Shown here: piece after piece, positions 1 through 9,941 of the stretch
Numbering within the stretch: the stretch's first letter is position 1
Layout: each line of letters starts with the position of its first letter
Assembly (NCBI GenBank): GCA_946811185.2
Contig: OX328102.1
Coordinates: forward strand, 51,871,619-51,935,618
Direction: 5' to 3'
DNA from: Hippopus hippopus
Taxonomy: Eukaryota; Mollusca; Bivalvia; Cardiida; Cardiidae
DNA length: 64,000 nt
Position numbers and translations under genes: made by a program
The notes under the pieces: model-generated
The model's input: the letters and a program-made list of their open reading frames with translations, nothing else
What the model was told of the DNA's origin: nothing
Databases searched by the model: none

Positions 1-394
1 ATTTTGACAAAAAAATCCCATAATTAGTACGAGAAAAGTACCCGTTTGAAGTTGAAAATTTCCATTTCTTGTTTATGCAACATAATTTGCTTTCTTGTTT
101 ACGCAATAAAGTCTGTACTTGTAATCAGATTTCCATGAAACTTGCACAGTCGTTTTGTATCATCGACAGTTTGAACGGTATCGATTAAGACAGAAAAATT
201 GCAATATACAGTATAAGAAAAGTAGCCACATAAAGGTGAAAACTTCCATTTCTTGTTTACGCAATAAAGTCGCCATTTGTGGTCAGATTTTTATGAAACT
301 TCTACAGTTCCTTTTTATGATCAACAGCTTGAACACTACTGATTTAATAAAAAGAAAAAAAAACACACACAAATAGTACAGGAAAAGTACCCAT
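1..394 (+). repeat. Satellite B block, outer flank
   Basis: Degenerate monomers of roughly 155 bp carrying recurrent words such as CATTTCTTGTTTACGCAATA, GTCTGCATTTG, TTTCATGAAACTT and TTTGTATCATCAACAGCTTGA. The block switches to satellite A at about 395, at a junction that recurs near 2945. It is more diverged from the B consensus than the B blocks inside the 13.3 kb units. Short reading frames here are by-products of the repeat. Confidence 0.85.
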
Positions 395-1589
395 TTGAAG
401 TTATATTCCGGACAAGCACTAAATGCTGTAAAAATGACGATGAAAGGGAAATAACTCAAAGACAGCACGAGGTAGGGTTACAATTCTTGCGCACTGCACT
501 TCCAAATATTGCAACAAATAAGCATACCATATTTCACGTCATTTCTACAGCACGAGGTAGGGTTACAATTTCACGTCATTTCTACTTAAGATGACAAAGT
601 TATTCTCCGGACAAGTCAAGAAATGCTATAAAAATGAACATCAGAGGGGCAATAACTCAAAATTCGTGCTAGAAAATGTTATGACTGCACTCCGTAATTT
701 TTCAATAATCATGCATACCAAATTTGAAGATATTCAGACTAGATATGGCAAAGTTATATTCGGGACAAGCAAAAAAATGCTGTAAAAATGACAATCAAAG
801 GGAAATAACTCAAAGACTGCAAGAGGTAGAGTTTTGGTTCTTTCGCACTGCACTCCGTATTACTGCAACAAACACAAATGCAGAGTTTCAAGTCAATCGG
901 ACTGGAGATGACAAAGTCAAGCTCCGGAGAAAAAAATTAACTGTAAAAATGAAAATGAAAGTGGAATTACTCAAAATCCACCCTAGGTAGAGTTATTGTT
1001 CTTGTGCACTGTACTCCGTAATATGGCAACAAACAGGCATACCAAGTTTGAAGTCTTTCTGACTTGAGATGACAAAGTTATATTCCAGACAAGCACTAAA
1101 TGCCGTAAAAAAGATGATCAAAGGAAAATAACTCAAAGACGGCACGAGGTAGGGTTACAATTCTTGCGCACTGCACTTCCAAATATTGCAACGAATAAGC
1201 ATACCATATTTCAAGTCATTCCTACTTAAGATGACAAAGTTATGCTCCGGACAAGCAAGAAATGCTATAAAAATGAACATCAAAGAGGGAAAAACTCAAA
1301 ATTCGTGCTAGGAAGAGTTATGGTTATTGTGCACTCCACTCCGTAATTTTTCAACAATCATGCATACCAAATTTGAAGATGTTCAGACTAGAGATGGCAA
1401 AGTAATATTCCGGACAAGCAGAAAATACTGTAAAAATGACGATCAAAGGGACATAACTCAAAGACAGCATGAGATAGAGTTATGGTTCTTTCGCACTGCA
1501 CTCCGTATTATTACAACAAACACAAATGCAAAGTTTCAAGTCAAGCGGACTGGAGATGACAAAGTTATGCTCCGGACAAAGAACTGGAC
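395..1589 (+). repeat. Satellite A block, outer flank
   Basis: Tandem monomers marked by GATGACAAAGTTAT, CTCCGGACAAGCA, AATGCTGTAAAAATGA, AATAACTCAAAGACAGCA and CACTGCACTCCGTA. Successive GACAAAGTT marks fall near 590, 747, 907, 1069, 1231, 1394 and 1555, giving a period of 157-162 bp. A 37 bp local insertion near 541-580 repeats a piece of the neighbouring monomer. Some monomers are 159 or 162 bp, multiples of three, which explains why reading frames run through them without being genes. Confidence 0.88.
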
Positions 1590-1682
1590 GCCGCCCGCCT
1601 GCCCCACCGAAAACCCGCCTGGACGTCGTACGACATCGGTGATCCCATAATACGTCCCGAATTCGACGGGCATATAAAAAAG
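1590..1682 (+). repeat. GC-rich hinge between satellites A and B, degenerate copy
   Basis: A short GC-rich segment rich in CCGCCCGCCTG separates satellite A from satellite B and ends in GTGATCCCATAATACGTCCC, then a hairpin remnant and a TATAAAA stretch. Compared with the hinge inside the units (for example 5331-5417), the hairpin stem is partly broken: CCCGAA faces GACGGG instead of CCCGTC facing GACGGG. It may be the terminus of a mobile element that carried the satellite repeats, which is an inference. Confidence 0.6.
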
Positions 1683-2945
1683 TAGCCATTTGAATTTGAA
1701 CATTTCCATTTCTTATTTACGCAATAAAATCTGCATTTGTGGTCAGGTTTTCATGAAACTTCTATAGTTGCTTTGTATGATCAACAGCTTGAACCTTATT
1801 GATTTTTGAAAAAGAAATAAAAAACAGTATTGGAAAGTAACCATTTGAAAGTGAAAATTTCCATTTCATGTTTAGGCTATAATGTCTGCATTAGTGGTCA
1901 GATTTTCAGGAAACTTCCATAGTTGCTTTGTATCATCAACAGCTTAAACGCTATTGATTTTGAAAAACATCCAACGAACAGTACAGGAAAAGAAGCCATT
2001 TGATATTGCAAATATCCATTTCTTGTTTATGCACTAAAGTCTGCATATGTAGTTAGATTTTTATGAAACTTGAACGGTTGCTTTGTATCATCAACAGCTT
2101 GAATCATATTGATTTGGAAAAATCCAACAAACAGTACGGAAAAGGTAGCCATTTGAAGTTGAAAATATCCATTTCTTGTTTACGCAATAAAGTCTGCATT
2201 TGTAGTCAGATTCGCATGAACCTTGCACAGTTGCTTTGTGTCATCAACAGATTGAACGCTATTAATTTTGAAATTAATCTAAAAGACAGTACTGGAAAAG
2301 CAGCCATTTAAAGTTGCAAATTTACATTACTTTTTTACGCAATAAAGTCGGCATTTGCGGTCAGATTTTCATGAAATTTGCACAGTTGCTTTGTATCATC
2401 AACAGCTTGAATCATATTGATTTTGAAATAAATCTAACAGACAGTACTGGAAAAGCAGTCATTTGAATTTGCAAATTTACATTTTTTCTTTATGCAATAA
2501 AGTCTGCATTTGTAATCAGATTTTCATGAAACTTGCACAGTTGCTTTGGATCATCAACAGTTTGAACACTATTCATTTTGAAATAAACCTAACAAACACT
2601 ACTGGAAAGTAGCCATTTGAATTTGCAAATTTTCATTTCTTGTTTATGGAATAAAGCCTGCATTTGTAGTCAGATTTCCATGAAACTTCCACAGTTGCTT
2701 TGTATCATCGACAGTTTTAACGGTATCGATTAAGACAAAAAAAATGCAATATACAGTATTAGAAAAGTAGCCATGTCAAGGTGAAATCTTCCATTTCTTG
2801 TTTACGCAAAAAAGTCGCCATTTGTGGTCAGATTTTTATGAAACTTCTACAGTTCCTTTTTATGATCAACAGCTTGATCACTATTGATTTAAAAAAAAGA
2901 AAAAAACGCCCACACAAATAGTACAGGAAAAGTACCCATTTGAAG
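1683..2945 (+). repeat. Satellite B block across the array edge
   Basis: About eight satellite B monomers of 150-163 bp. AGCCATTTG-type marks fall near 1682, 1829, 1990, 2145, 2302, 2456 and 2609. The left boundary of the 13.3 kb array lies inside this block: to its right (2876 onward) the sequence matches the start of every later unit, while to its left the later units have a tRNA-like SINE end. The stretch from about 2706 closely matches 158-395, offset by about 2.55 kb. Confidence 0.85.
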
Positions 2946-3826
2946 TTATATTCCGGACAAGCACTAAATGCTGTAAAAATGATGATGAAAGGGAAATAAC
3001 TCAAAGACAGCACGAGGTAGGGTTACAATTCTTGCGCACTGCACTTCCAAATATTGCAACAAATAAGCATACCATATTTCACGTCATTTCTACTTAAGAT
3101 GACAAAGTTATTCTCCGGACAAGTCAAGAAATGCTATAAAAATGAACATCAAAGGGGGAATAACTCAAAATTCGTGTTAGAAAGTGTTATGACTGCACTC
3201 CGTAATTTTTCAACAATCATGCATACCAAATTTGAAGATGTTTAGACTAGAGATAGCAAAGTTATATTCCTGACAAGCAGAAAATGCTGTAAAAATGACG
3301 ATCAAAGGGATAAAACTCAAAGACAGCATCAGGTAGAGTTATGGCTCTTTCGCACTGCACTCCGTATTATTGCAACAAACACAAATGCAGAGTTTCAAGT
3401 TCAATCGGACTGGAGATGATAAAGTTAAGCTCCGGACAAAGAGCTGGACTGTAAAAATGAAGATGAAAGTCGAATTACTCACAATCCGAGCTAGGTAGAG
3501 TTATTGTTCTTGCGCACTGTACTCCGTAATATGGCAATAAAAATGCATACCAATTTTGAAGTGGTTCTGACTTAAGATGACAAAGTTATATTCCGGAGAA
3601 GCACTAAATGCTGTAAGAATGACGATGAAAGGGAAATAACTCAAAGATAGCACAAGGTAGGGTTACAATTTTTGCGCACTGCACTTCCAAATATTGCAAC
3701 AAATAAGCATACCATATTTAAAGTCATTCCTACTTAAGATGACAAAGTTATGCTCCGGACAAGGAATAAATCCCATAAAAATTAAGATCAAAGGGGGAAT
3801 AATTCAAAATTCGAGCTAGGACGTGT
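2946..3826 (+). repeat. Satellite A, forward block, unit 1
   Basis: About five and a half A monomers in the same orientation as the flank block, with GACAAAGTTAT-type marks near 3103, 3259, 3420, 3580 and 3741. The last monomer is cut by the MITE at 3829. It forms the left arm of an inverted satellite whose right arm lies at 4234-5163. Confidence 0.88.
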
Positions 3827-3828
3827 TA

Positions 3829-4231
3829 TTAGACCATGAGCCAGCAGGGTGTTTGCTCCCCCCCCCCGGGGGAATTTTCGGGACTATGTTTTTGTTTAAA
3901 TACTGCTGTCAGTGCTTTGATTTGCATCAAATTCCTTTTATTTTTTTAGAAACGCAAAGAATTATCTAAATATAAGCTTATTACATTACCTGAGATCATT
4001 TAGAACTTTCAAAGGGTATAAAATTTCCAACAAATTGGCAATAGAGGATCAACTTCCAAGGTTAGGGTTAGAGGTGCACTTGATGAACTTTGACCTCTAT
4101 AACTTCCAAAAGCGCCACTTGCCAGGTGGCAGACTTTAGGACTGTGCTCAGGAGACCTTGGGGCTCAAGAAAAAAATAGTCCGGAAAATTCCCCCATGGG
4201 GTAGCAAACACCCTGCTGGCTCATAGTCTAA
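3829..4231. mobile_element. MITE with long terminal inverted repeats, unit 1
   Basis: A 403 bp element starts TTAGACCATGAGCCAGCAGG and ends with the matching complement, CCTGCTGGCTCATAGTCTAA. The inverted repeat runs about 65 bp in from each end with a few mismatches: a C-run at about 3857 faces CCCCATGGGG at about 4191. TA dinucleotides flank both ends (3827-3828, 4232-4233), as expected for a Tc1/mariner-type target duplication. The interior has no coding sequence. It includes GGTTAGGGTTAG, which I do not take as telomeric. The superfamily is inferred only from the TA flanks. Confidence 0.8.
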
Positions 4232-4233
4232 TA

Positions 4234-5163
4234 AACCCTAGGAAGAATTTTGAGTTATTATCCCTTTGATCTTAATTTTATACCATTTCTTGCTTGTCCG
4301 GAGAATAACTTTGTCATCTTAAGTAGGAATGACTTGAAATATGGTATGCTTATTTGTTGCAATATTTGCAAGAGCATTGCGCAAGAATTGTAACTCTACC
4401 TAGTGCGGAATTTGAGTATTTCCACTTTGATCTTCATTTTTACAGTCCAGTTCTTTGTCGGGAGCTTAATTTTGTCATCTCCTGTCCGCCTTGAAACTTG
4501 GCATTTGTGTTTGTTGCAATAATACGGAGTGCAGTGCGAAAGAGCCATAACTCTACCACATGCTGTCTTTGAGTTATTTCCCTTTGATCGTCATTTTTAC
4601 AACATTTTCTGCTTGTCCGGAATATAACTTTGCGATCTCTAGTCTGAACATCTTCAAATTTGGTATGCATGATTGTTGAAAAATTACTGAGTGCAGTGCG
4701 AAAGAACCATAAATCTACCTCATGCTGTCTTTGAGTTATTTCCCTTTGATCGTCATTTTTACAGCATTTTCTGCTTCTCCGGAATATAACTTTGCCATCT
4801 TCTGGTCTGAACATCTTCAAATTCGGTATGCATGTTTGTTGAAAAATTACGGAATGGAGTGCACAAGAATCATAACTCTTCCTGGCAAGAATTTAGAGTT
4901 ATTCCCTCTTTGATCTTAATTTTTACAGGTTTTCTTGCTTGTCCGGAGCATAACTTTGTCATCTTAAGTAGAAATGACTTGAAATATGGTATGCTTATTT
5001 GTTGCAATAACTGGAAGTGCAGTGTGCAAGAATTATTACTCTACCTCGTGCTGTCTTTGAGTTATTTCCCTTTGATCGACATTTTTACAGCATTTAGTGC
5101 TTGTCTGGAATATAACTTTGTCATCTCAAGTCAGAACGACTTCAAACTTGGTATGCATGACCT
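4234..5163 (-). repeat. Satellite A, inverted block, unit 1
   Basis: The same A monomers as 2946-3826 but reverse-complemented. AACTTTGTCATCT-type marks lie near 4308, 4468, 4626, 4787, 4949 and 5108, at 158-162 bp spacing. The monomer piece next to the MITE on this side is the mirror of the piece on the other side (both keep TTAAGATCAAAGGG, read on opposite strands). Orientation flips back to forward at about 5163. The 126-residue and 112-residue reading frames here are satellite by-products. Confidence 0.88.
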
Positions 5164-5330
5164 GAAATGACAAAGTTATATTCCGTACAAGCACTAAATG
5201 CTGTAAAAATGATCAAAGGGAAATAACTCAAAGACAGCACGATGTAGAGTTACAATTCTTGCACAAATGCCAAGGTTCAAGTCAATCGGTTTGGAATTGA
5301 TAAAGTTATGCTCCAGACAAAGAACTGGAC

Positions 5331-5417
5331 GGTTCCCACCCGCCCGCCTGCACGCCAGGACCCCATTACGGCATGGGTGATCCCATAATACGTCCCGTCT
5401 TCGACGGGCGTATAAAA
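5331..5417 (+). repeat. GC-rich hinge with hairpin between satellites A and B, unit 1
   Basis: One forward A monomer (5164-5330) leads into this segment, whose CCCACCCGCCCGCCTG stretch contrasts with the AT-rich surroundings. At 5388-5413 it forms a hairpin: ATACG pairs with CGTAT and CCCGTC with GACGGG, with one unpaired T and a TTC loop. Satellite B starts just after the following A-run. A subterminal hairpin next to internal satellite repeats resembles the 3' end of non-autonomous Helitron-like elements, but I see no clear CTRR terminus. Confidence 0.7.
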
Positions 5418-7937
5418 AAAGTAGCCATTTGAAGTTGAAAATTTCCATTTCTTGTTTACGCAATAAAGTCTGCATTTGTAGTCAGATTTTCATGAAACTT
5501 GAATAGTTGCTTTGTATCATCAACAGCTTGAACCCTATTGATTTTGAAAATCTCCTACAAACAGTACGGGAAAAGTAACAATTTCAAATAGCAAATTTCC
5601 ATTTATTGTTTAGACAATAAAGTCTGCATTTGTGGTCACATTTTCATGAAACTTCCACAGTTCTTTTGTATGATCAACAGCTTGAACCTTATTGATTTTG
5701 AAAAAGAAATGAAAAACAGTATTGGAAAAGTGGCCATTTGAAAATGAAAATTTCCATTTCTTCTTAAGTCTCTTAAAGTCTGCATTAGTGGTCAGATTTT
5801 AAGGAAACTTGCACAGTTGCTTTGTATCATCAACAGCTTCTATCATCAACAGCTAGAGCCCTGTTGATGTTTAAAAACATCCAACAAACAGTACGGGAAA
5901 AGTAGCCATTTGAATTTGTAAATTTCCATTTCTTGTTTATGCAATAAAGTCTGCATTTGTGGTTAGATTTTCATGAAACTTGTATAGTTGCTATGTATCA
6001 TCAACAGCTTGTATCATGAACAGCTTGAACCCCATTGATTTTCAAAAACATCCAACGAATAGTACGGTGAAAAGGAGCCATTTGAAGTTGCAAATTTCCA
6101 TTTCTTGTTTACGCAATAAAGTCTGCATTTGTAGTCGGATTTTCATGAATCTTGCGCAATTGCTTTGTATCATCAACAGCTTGTGAATGCTATTAATTTT
6201 CAAATAAATCTAACAAACAATACTCGAAAAGTAGCCATTTCAATTTTCAAATTTCCATATCTTGTTTACGCAACAAAGTCTGCATTTGTAGTCATATTTT
6301 CATGAAACTTCTATAGTTGCTTTGTAATATCAACAGAACCCTATTGATTAAAACAAACCACAGACAAATAGTACGTGAAAAGTAGCCATTTGAAGTTCCA
6401 TTTCTAGTTTACGCAATAAAATCTGGATTTGTAATCAGATTTTCATCCGACCTACACAGTTGCTTTGTATCAGCAGCAGCTTAAACACTATTGATTTTGA
6501 AATAAATCTAACTTACAATATCGGAAAAGTAGCCATTTTAAGTTGCAAATTTCCATTTTTTGTTTACGCAATAAAGTCTGCATTTGTAGTCAGATTTTCA
6601 TGAAACTTGCACAGTTGCTTTGTATCATCAACAGCTTGAATGCTACTAATTTTCAACAAAATCCTCTGAAAACGGTAGGGGAGAAGTTACCATTTGAATT
6701 TGGAAATTTCCATTTTTTGTTTTCTACATTTCCACTCTGCATTTGTATTCAGATTTTCATGAATTTTGTATAGTTGCTTTGTATCATCAACACCTTGAAC
6801 GCTATTGATTGAGAAAAAAAAATCAACAAACAATACAGGAAAAGTAGCCATTTGAAGTTCCAAATTTCCATTTCTTGTCTGCATTTGTATTAATATTAGC
6901 TTAATCCCTATTGATTTTGAAAAAAAGAAATCCAACAAACAGTACGGTAAAAGTAGTCATTTGAATTTGAAAATAGCCAATTCTTGTTTACGCAATAAAG
7001 TCTGCATTTATGGTCAGATTTTCATTGAACTTGCAAAGTTGCTTTGTATCATCAACAGATTGAACCCTATTGATTTAAAAAAAAAACACACACACACACA
7101 CAAACAAATACTACGGGAAAAGTAGCCATGTGAAATTTCAAATTTACATTTCTTGTTTACGCAATAAAATCTGCATTTGTAGTCAGATTTTCATGAGATT
7201 TATATAGTTGCTTTTTATCATCAACAGCATAATCCGTAATGATTTTGAAAAAAATCCTACAAAGAGTACAGGAAAAGTAGCCATTTGAAGTTGCAAATTT
7301 CCATTTCTTACTATCACAATAAAGTCTGCATTTATGGTCAGATTTTCGTGAAACTTCCACAGCTGCTTTGTATAATCAAGAGCTTCAACGCTATTGATTT
7401 TAAAGAAAAAAACGTCCAACAATCAGTATTCCAAAAGGAACCATTTGAAGAATTACCATTTCTTGTTTACACAATAAAGTATGCATTTGTGGACAGATTT
7501 TCATGAAGCTTGCACAGTTGCTTTGTATGATCAACAGCTTAAACCTTATTGATTTTGAAAAAGAAATAAAAACAGTATTGGACAAAATAGCCGTTGGAAA
7601 GTGAAAAATTCCATTGCTTGTTTAGTCTGCATTTGTGGTCAGATTTTCAGGAAACTTACACAGTTGCTTTGTATTATCAACAGCTTGAACGCTATTGACT
7701 TTGAAAAACATCCAACGAACAGTACGGGAAAAGAAGCCATTTGATATTGCAAATGTCCATTTCTTGTTTATGCAATACAGTCTGCATTTGTAGTCAGATT
7801 TTTATGAAACTTGAACGGTTGCTTTGTATCATCAACAGCTTGAACCCTATTGCTTTTGAAAAACATCAAACGAATACTATTGGAATTTGAAAGTGAAAAT
7901 TTCCATCTATTGTTTACGCAATTTAGTCTGCATTTCG
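5418..7937 (+). repeat. Satellite B block, unit 1
   Basis: About sixteen monomers of roughly 155 bp with the marks GTAGCCATTTGAAGTTG, TTTCCATTTCTTGTTTACGC, AATAAAGTCTGCATTTG, CAGATTTTCATGAAACTTG, CAGTTGCTTTGTATCATCAA and CCTATTGATTTTGAAAA. A short CA microsatellite lies at 7087-7102. The last monomer breaks off at GTCTGCATTTCGTGGG. No reading frame longer than about 90 codons exists, and those present follow the repeat period. Confidence 0.9.
7087..7102. repeat. CA dinucleotide microsatellite
   Basis: Eight CA units in unit 1. The equivalent sites at 20390, 33686, 47018 and 60348 have seven each, and the preceding A-run also varies. It sits in the A-rich part of a satellite B monomer. Confidence 0.9.
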
Positions 7938-9180
7938 TGGGCCTGATGCAGAAAGTAGTCAAGTGACATTTTTGTAAAATTGAGTTAAATGCATTTTCTA
8001 ACTTATTATAATGACTACTATATGCCTGCAAAAGAACAACTCCAAAGGAGGATAAATAACAAAATTATTGACCAACGTCTAAAGGATACAAGTGATTTTT
8101 ATCCAAATATCACATGCAAAAAGGAGTCAAGTGCCTTACTAGTTATGCAGAAGGGGATCAAGTGACAGATGACTCCATTCTGCACAACCTTATACCTGTA
8201 GTCTGACCAATCTTTCATATTACATAAAGGGTCCAAGTGAAGCACTACAATACTAGATATATGAAATATGATCAGGAACATGAAGATAATTCCTACTTGG
8301 TATTTATTTTATCATTACTTAGACTTTGTTTACACCACCACTTCCAAATTATTTCACTTTCTCTCTGATAAGGATCTCATTTTGATCTCATTTTAGGGAA
8401 GACTGTATTCCTATTAATTTTTCTTCCTAGCCTCTAGAGCAAGGGCTATTAATTACAGATTGAGATGTTTCTGGAAACAGTGTAGATCAAAATCAGACTA
8501 CAAGTACCTCTTTGTGATCTTGGATCTATAGTGTCTGCTTTTCAATGAGCTATACACATGCATGTATGAAATTACGGTAAACGCTTTTTCTGTCCCTAAT
8601 AAATAATCTTGATTTATTTACTATTTTAGGGTGACGGTACACTTACAACTAAGCCGTAACACTTGGAACACTGAATGAGTATTGTGATAGATTATATCTT
8701 TTTTTTGTTGACACCAAACCCTCTGCAGTATTTTTTTTAATGCTGAAAATCAAGGGGAAAAATGAGTACAGATAAGATCATTTCCTAATATTATTCAAAT
8801 GGTAAAGTAAAGTATGTTCCTATAGGTTCAATCTGAATAATTAAGTACATATTATTCTTAATTTTAAAAAATAACTACGTGTTTAAAAAAAAAAAAAAAG
8901 AACTACATGCCAATAATGATGAGTGGTCTAATTATGGACCATTTGCCGAGAAATATGCACAGTTCTTAATAATACATGCAACGTAGCTGCGTGCGGTGTT
9001 TATTGGTGCTTGTAAATTATTAAAAGCATAACAATTATAAAACTTATAATAGCCTGGTTTTCCAACATTGCAGATTAAACGTAATTGGTATGCAAAGTGT
9101 CTTAAAGACGGACTTGACGAGTTATTGAGAAAAAAGCCTCTTGCAAAAGGATACGAGAAGGCAAAATGAATGAATTTATT
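7938..9180. other. AT-rich non-coding segment, no gene recognised
   Basis: Satellite B stops here and unique AT-rich DNA begins. I see no coding sequence or RNA gene. The only structure is a recurrent motif close to GCAGAAAGGAGTCAAGTGAC at 7948, 8115 and 8147, an inverted copy at about 8166-8184 and a weak copy near 8228. Homopolymer A near 8885 varies in length between units. The equivalent segments start at 21239, 34534, 47867 and 61197. The 136-codon minus-strand frame at 8932-9342 has no recognisable features and overlaps the inverted repeat. Confidence 0.6.
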
Positions 9181-9941
9181 AAAAGTCACATGTAGTAGGA
9201 ACCAGTTTTTTTGCCAGTTTTGAATTATGCCATGATAATTATTGTAAATGCAAAACACGAAGGCACATGATTTCTCGACAAATAGAAGCACCACCATGTC
9301 CTGTGTGCAGGATAATTCAAAAAAGGTATGATTCTTTAACAAATGGATTCCTGACTATTTTATAGGATAATGGCGTACTATACCAATGAACTTGTACATT
9401 AAGTCTTTCTCACAAAACAGTGGCAGTCTCTTTGTTGCAAAGCGCAATACATGAGTGTGTGGGATGCAGACCAAAGCCTCATAGGAAAAAACCGCATAGG
9501 GTAATATCCAACAGACAAAAGCTCTATGTACTTTAAAGAGAAATACTGACAAAAACCCAATGATATAAATTTATGTGTATCTTTTTTATTTTTTGGCTTT
9601 TCACTGTATGTTTTTGAAAAAGAGAGTTTGCTGATTAAATATCGAGGATTAAATTAGCAATCCTATCAAGGATCACAGAATAACACCGAAGATAAAATGG
9701 CAGTCTGATAACAATACTTGATTTGCATGTATTTTTTTTTTTTTTTTTACCTCTGATTAACCTATTGTATATTTGAAAGCATCATCATAAAATAGAAATG
9801 ATCAATAGTAAAATCAAGTTCATCCTGTTATCAAACAATCCTGTCGAGAAATCATGTGCCTTCGTGTTTTGCATTTACAATAATTATCATGGCATAATTC
9901 AAAACTGGCAAAAAAACTGGTTCCTACTACATGTGACTTTT
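9181..9941. repeat. Perfect 100 bp inverted repeat with 561 bp spacer, unit 1
   Basis: The arms are 9181-9280 and 9842-9941, exact reverse complements over 100 bases by my reading. The left arm starts AAAAGTCACATGTAGTAGGA and the right arm ends with its complement. Flanking bases do not continue the match. The spacer is AT-rich and carries a long T-run at about 9730 that varies between units. It could be a foldback or MITE-like element or an inverted duplication. No convincing target duplication is seen and nothing in the spacer looks coding. Confidence 0.85.

Noticed and set aside
4059..4071. TTAGGG-like repeat
   Set aside because: Only two copies inside the MITE, not a telomere.
4440..5475. 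Reading frames of 93-126 codons in satellite A on both strands
   Set aside because: They track monomers of 159 or 162 bp, appear on both strands of the same repeat, and change with single indels between units.
1..7937. CRISPR-like regular repeats
   Set aside because: There are no unique spacers between short repeats. These are tandem satellite monomers in a eukaryotic repeat array.
8932..9342. 136-codon minus-strand frame conserved in all units
   Set aside because: It overlaps the 100 bp inverted repeat, part of it recurs in the opposite arm, and it has no recognisable domain. Conservation reflects the youth of the array.
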